From an uncultured Butyricicoccus sp. (GTDB lineage Bacteria > Bacillota > Clostridia > Oscillospirales > Butyricicoccaceae): a DNA stretch of 40,311 nt. The number at the start of each line of letters is the position of its first letter. The first letter of the stretch is position 1. Shown here one piece after another: positions 40,258 through 40,311 of the stretch. The translations under genes were made by a program, and so were the position numbers. The stretch covers positions 1-40,311 of the forward strand of contig CANPPM010000001.1 of the NCBI GenBank assembly GCA_947575935.1, given 5' to 3'. The notes under the pieces are model-generated. The model made no database searches. It was not told the origin of the DNA and saw only the letters and a program-made list of their open reading frames with translations.

Positions 40258-40311
40258 CGCACGCGTCGCATGAGCGGCGCGTTGTCCTGATGACCGGAGC
40301 CTCTTGCCGCA
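40258..40311. other. End of window
   Basis: Only 54 bases remain after the kinase stop. They contain GC-rich inverted sequence (GCGCACGCGTCGC-like) but no recognisable feature. Confidence 0.3.

Overview
The window looks like a chromosomal segment of an anaerobic, endospore-forming, fairly GC-rich member of the Clostridia (Oscillospiraceae/Ruminococcaceae-like). Supporting signs are a forespore sigma factor (SigG), WhiA, a CotH-family kinase, a T-box leader, a four-subunit 2-oxoacid:ferredoxin oxidoreductase, strong AGGAGG-type ribosome sites and sigma-A promoters with 17-bp spacers. No phage, transposase, CRISPR array, rRNA or tRNA gene was found.

Layout. 1-2.4 kb: the start region of a leftward gene lying outside the window, sigG, then the decayed remains of a small membrane-protein gene and a cellulose-synthase-like glycosyltransferase. 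2.4-7.5 kb (mostly minus strand): type I asparaginase, a promoter-plus-terminator transcript with no convincing protein (3658-4018), an FUSC-like membrane protein, a hexapeptide acetyltransferase, and the eda-kdgK pair for 2-keto-3-deoxygluconate breakdown. 7.7-18.8 kb (plus strand): murB, rapZ, whiA, dnaE, pfkA, an SDR reductase, a small unknown membrane protein and recD2. 19.0-22.3 kb: a T-box leader with a probable isoleucine (ATC) specifier in front of a gamma-delta-alpha-beta 2-oxoacid:ferredoxin oxidoreductase operon. 22.5-25.0 kb: a DUF134/NifX-like fusion gene and a divergent NhaC antiporter. 25.2-30.3 kb (minus): an ABC transporter and its two-component system, each preceded by the same 16-bp inverted repeat. 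30.7-32.3 kb: a DUF1294 protein and pyrC. 32.6-40.3 kb: two divergent units. Leftward are a VTC-domain polyphosphate polymerase, a DUF4956 membrane protein and a membrane-anchored CotH kinase with a 5 x 14-residue repeat. Rightward are an OmpR/PhoB-type regulator, a Na/Pi cotransporter with a PhoU-like tail, and a histidine kinase.

How they work together. The most interesting region is the right end. Both divergent promoters at 36198-36332 carry a direct repeat of the form ATTCAG-N5-(A/T)TTCAG, placed 10 bp upstream of the -10 element, which is the geometry of a PhoB-type box. The simplest reading is one phosphate-responsive two-component system controlling phosphate import on one side, and polyphosphate synthesis plus a CotH protein kinase on the other. 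The second notable item is the isoleucine-type T-box. It should switch the oxidoreductase operon on when isoleucine is scarce, which fits reductive carboxylation of branched-chain acyl-CoA towards amino acids rather than amino-acid breakdown. Both are inferences from the sequence alone.
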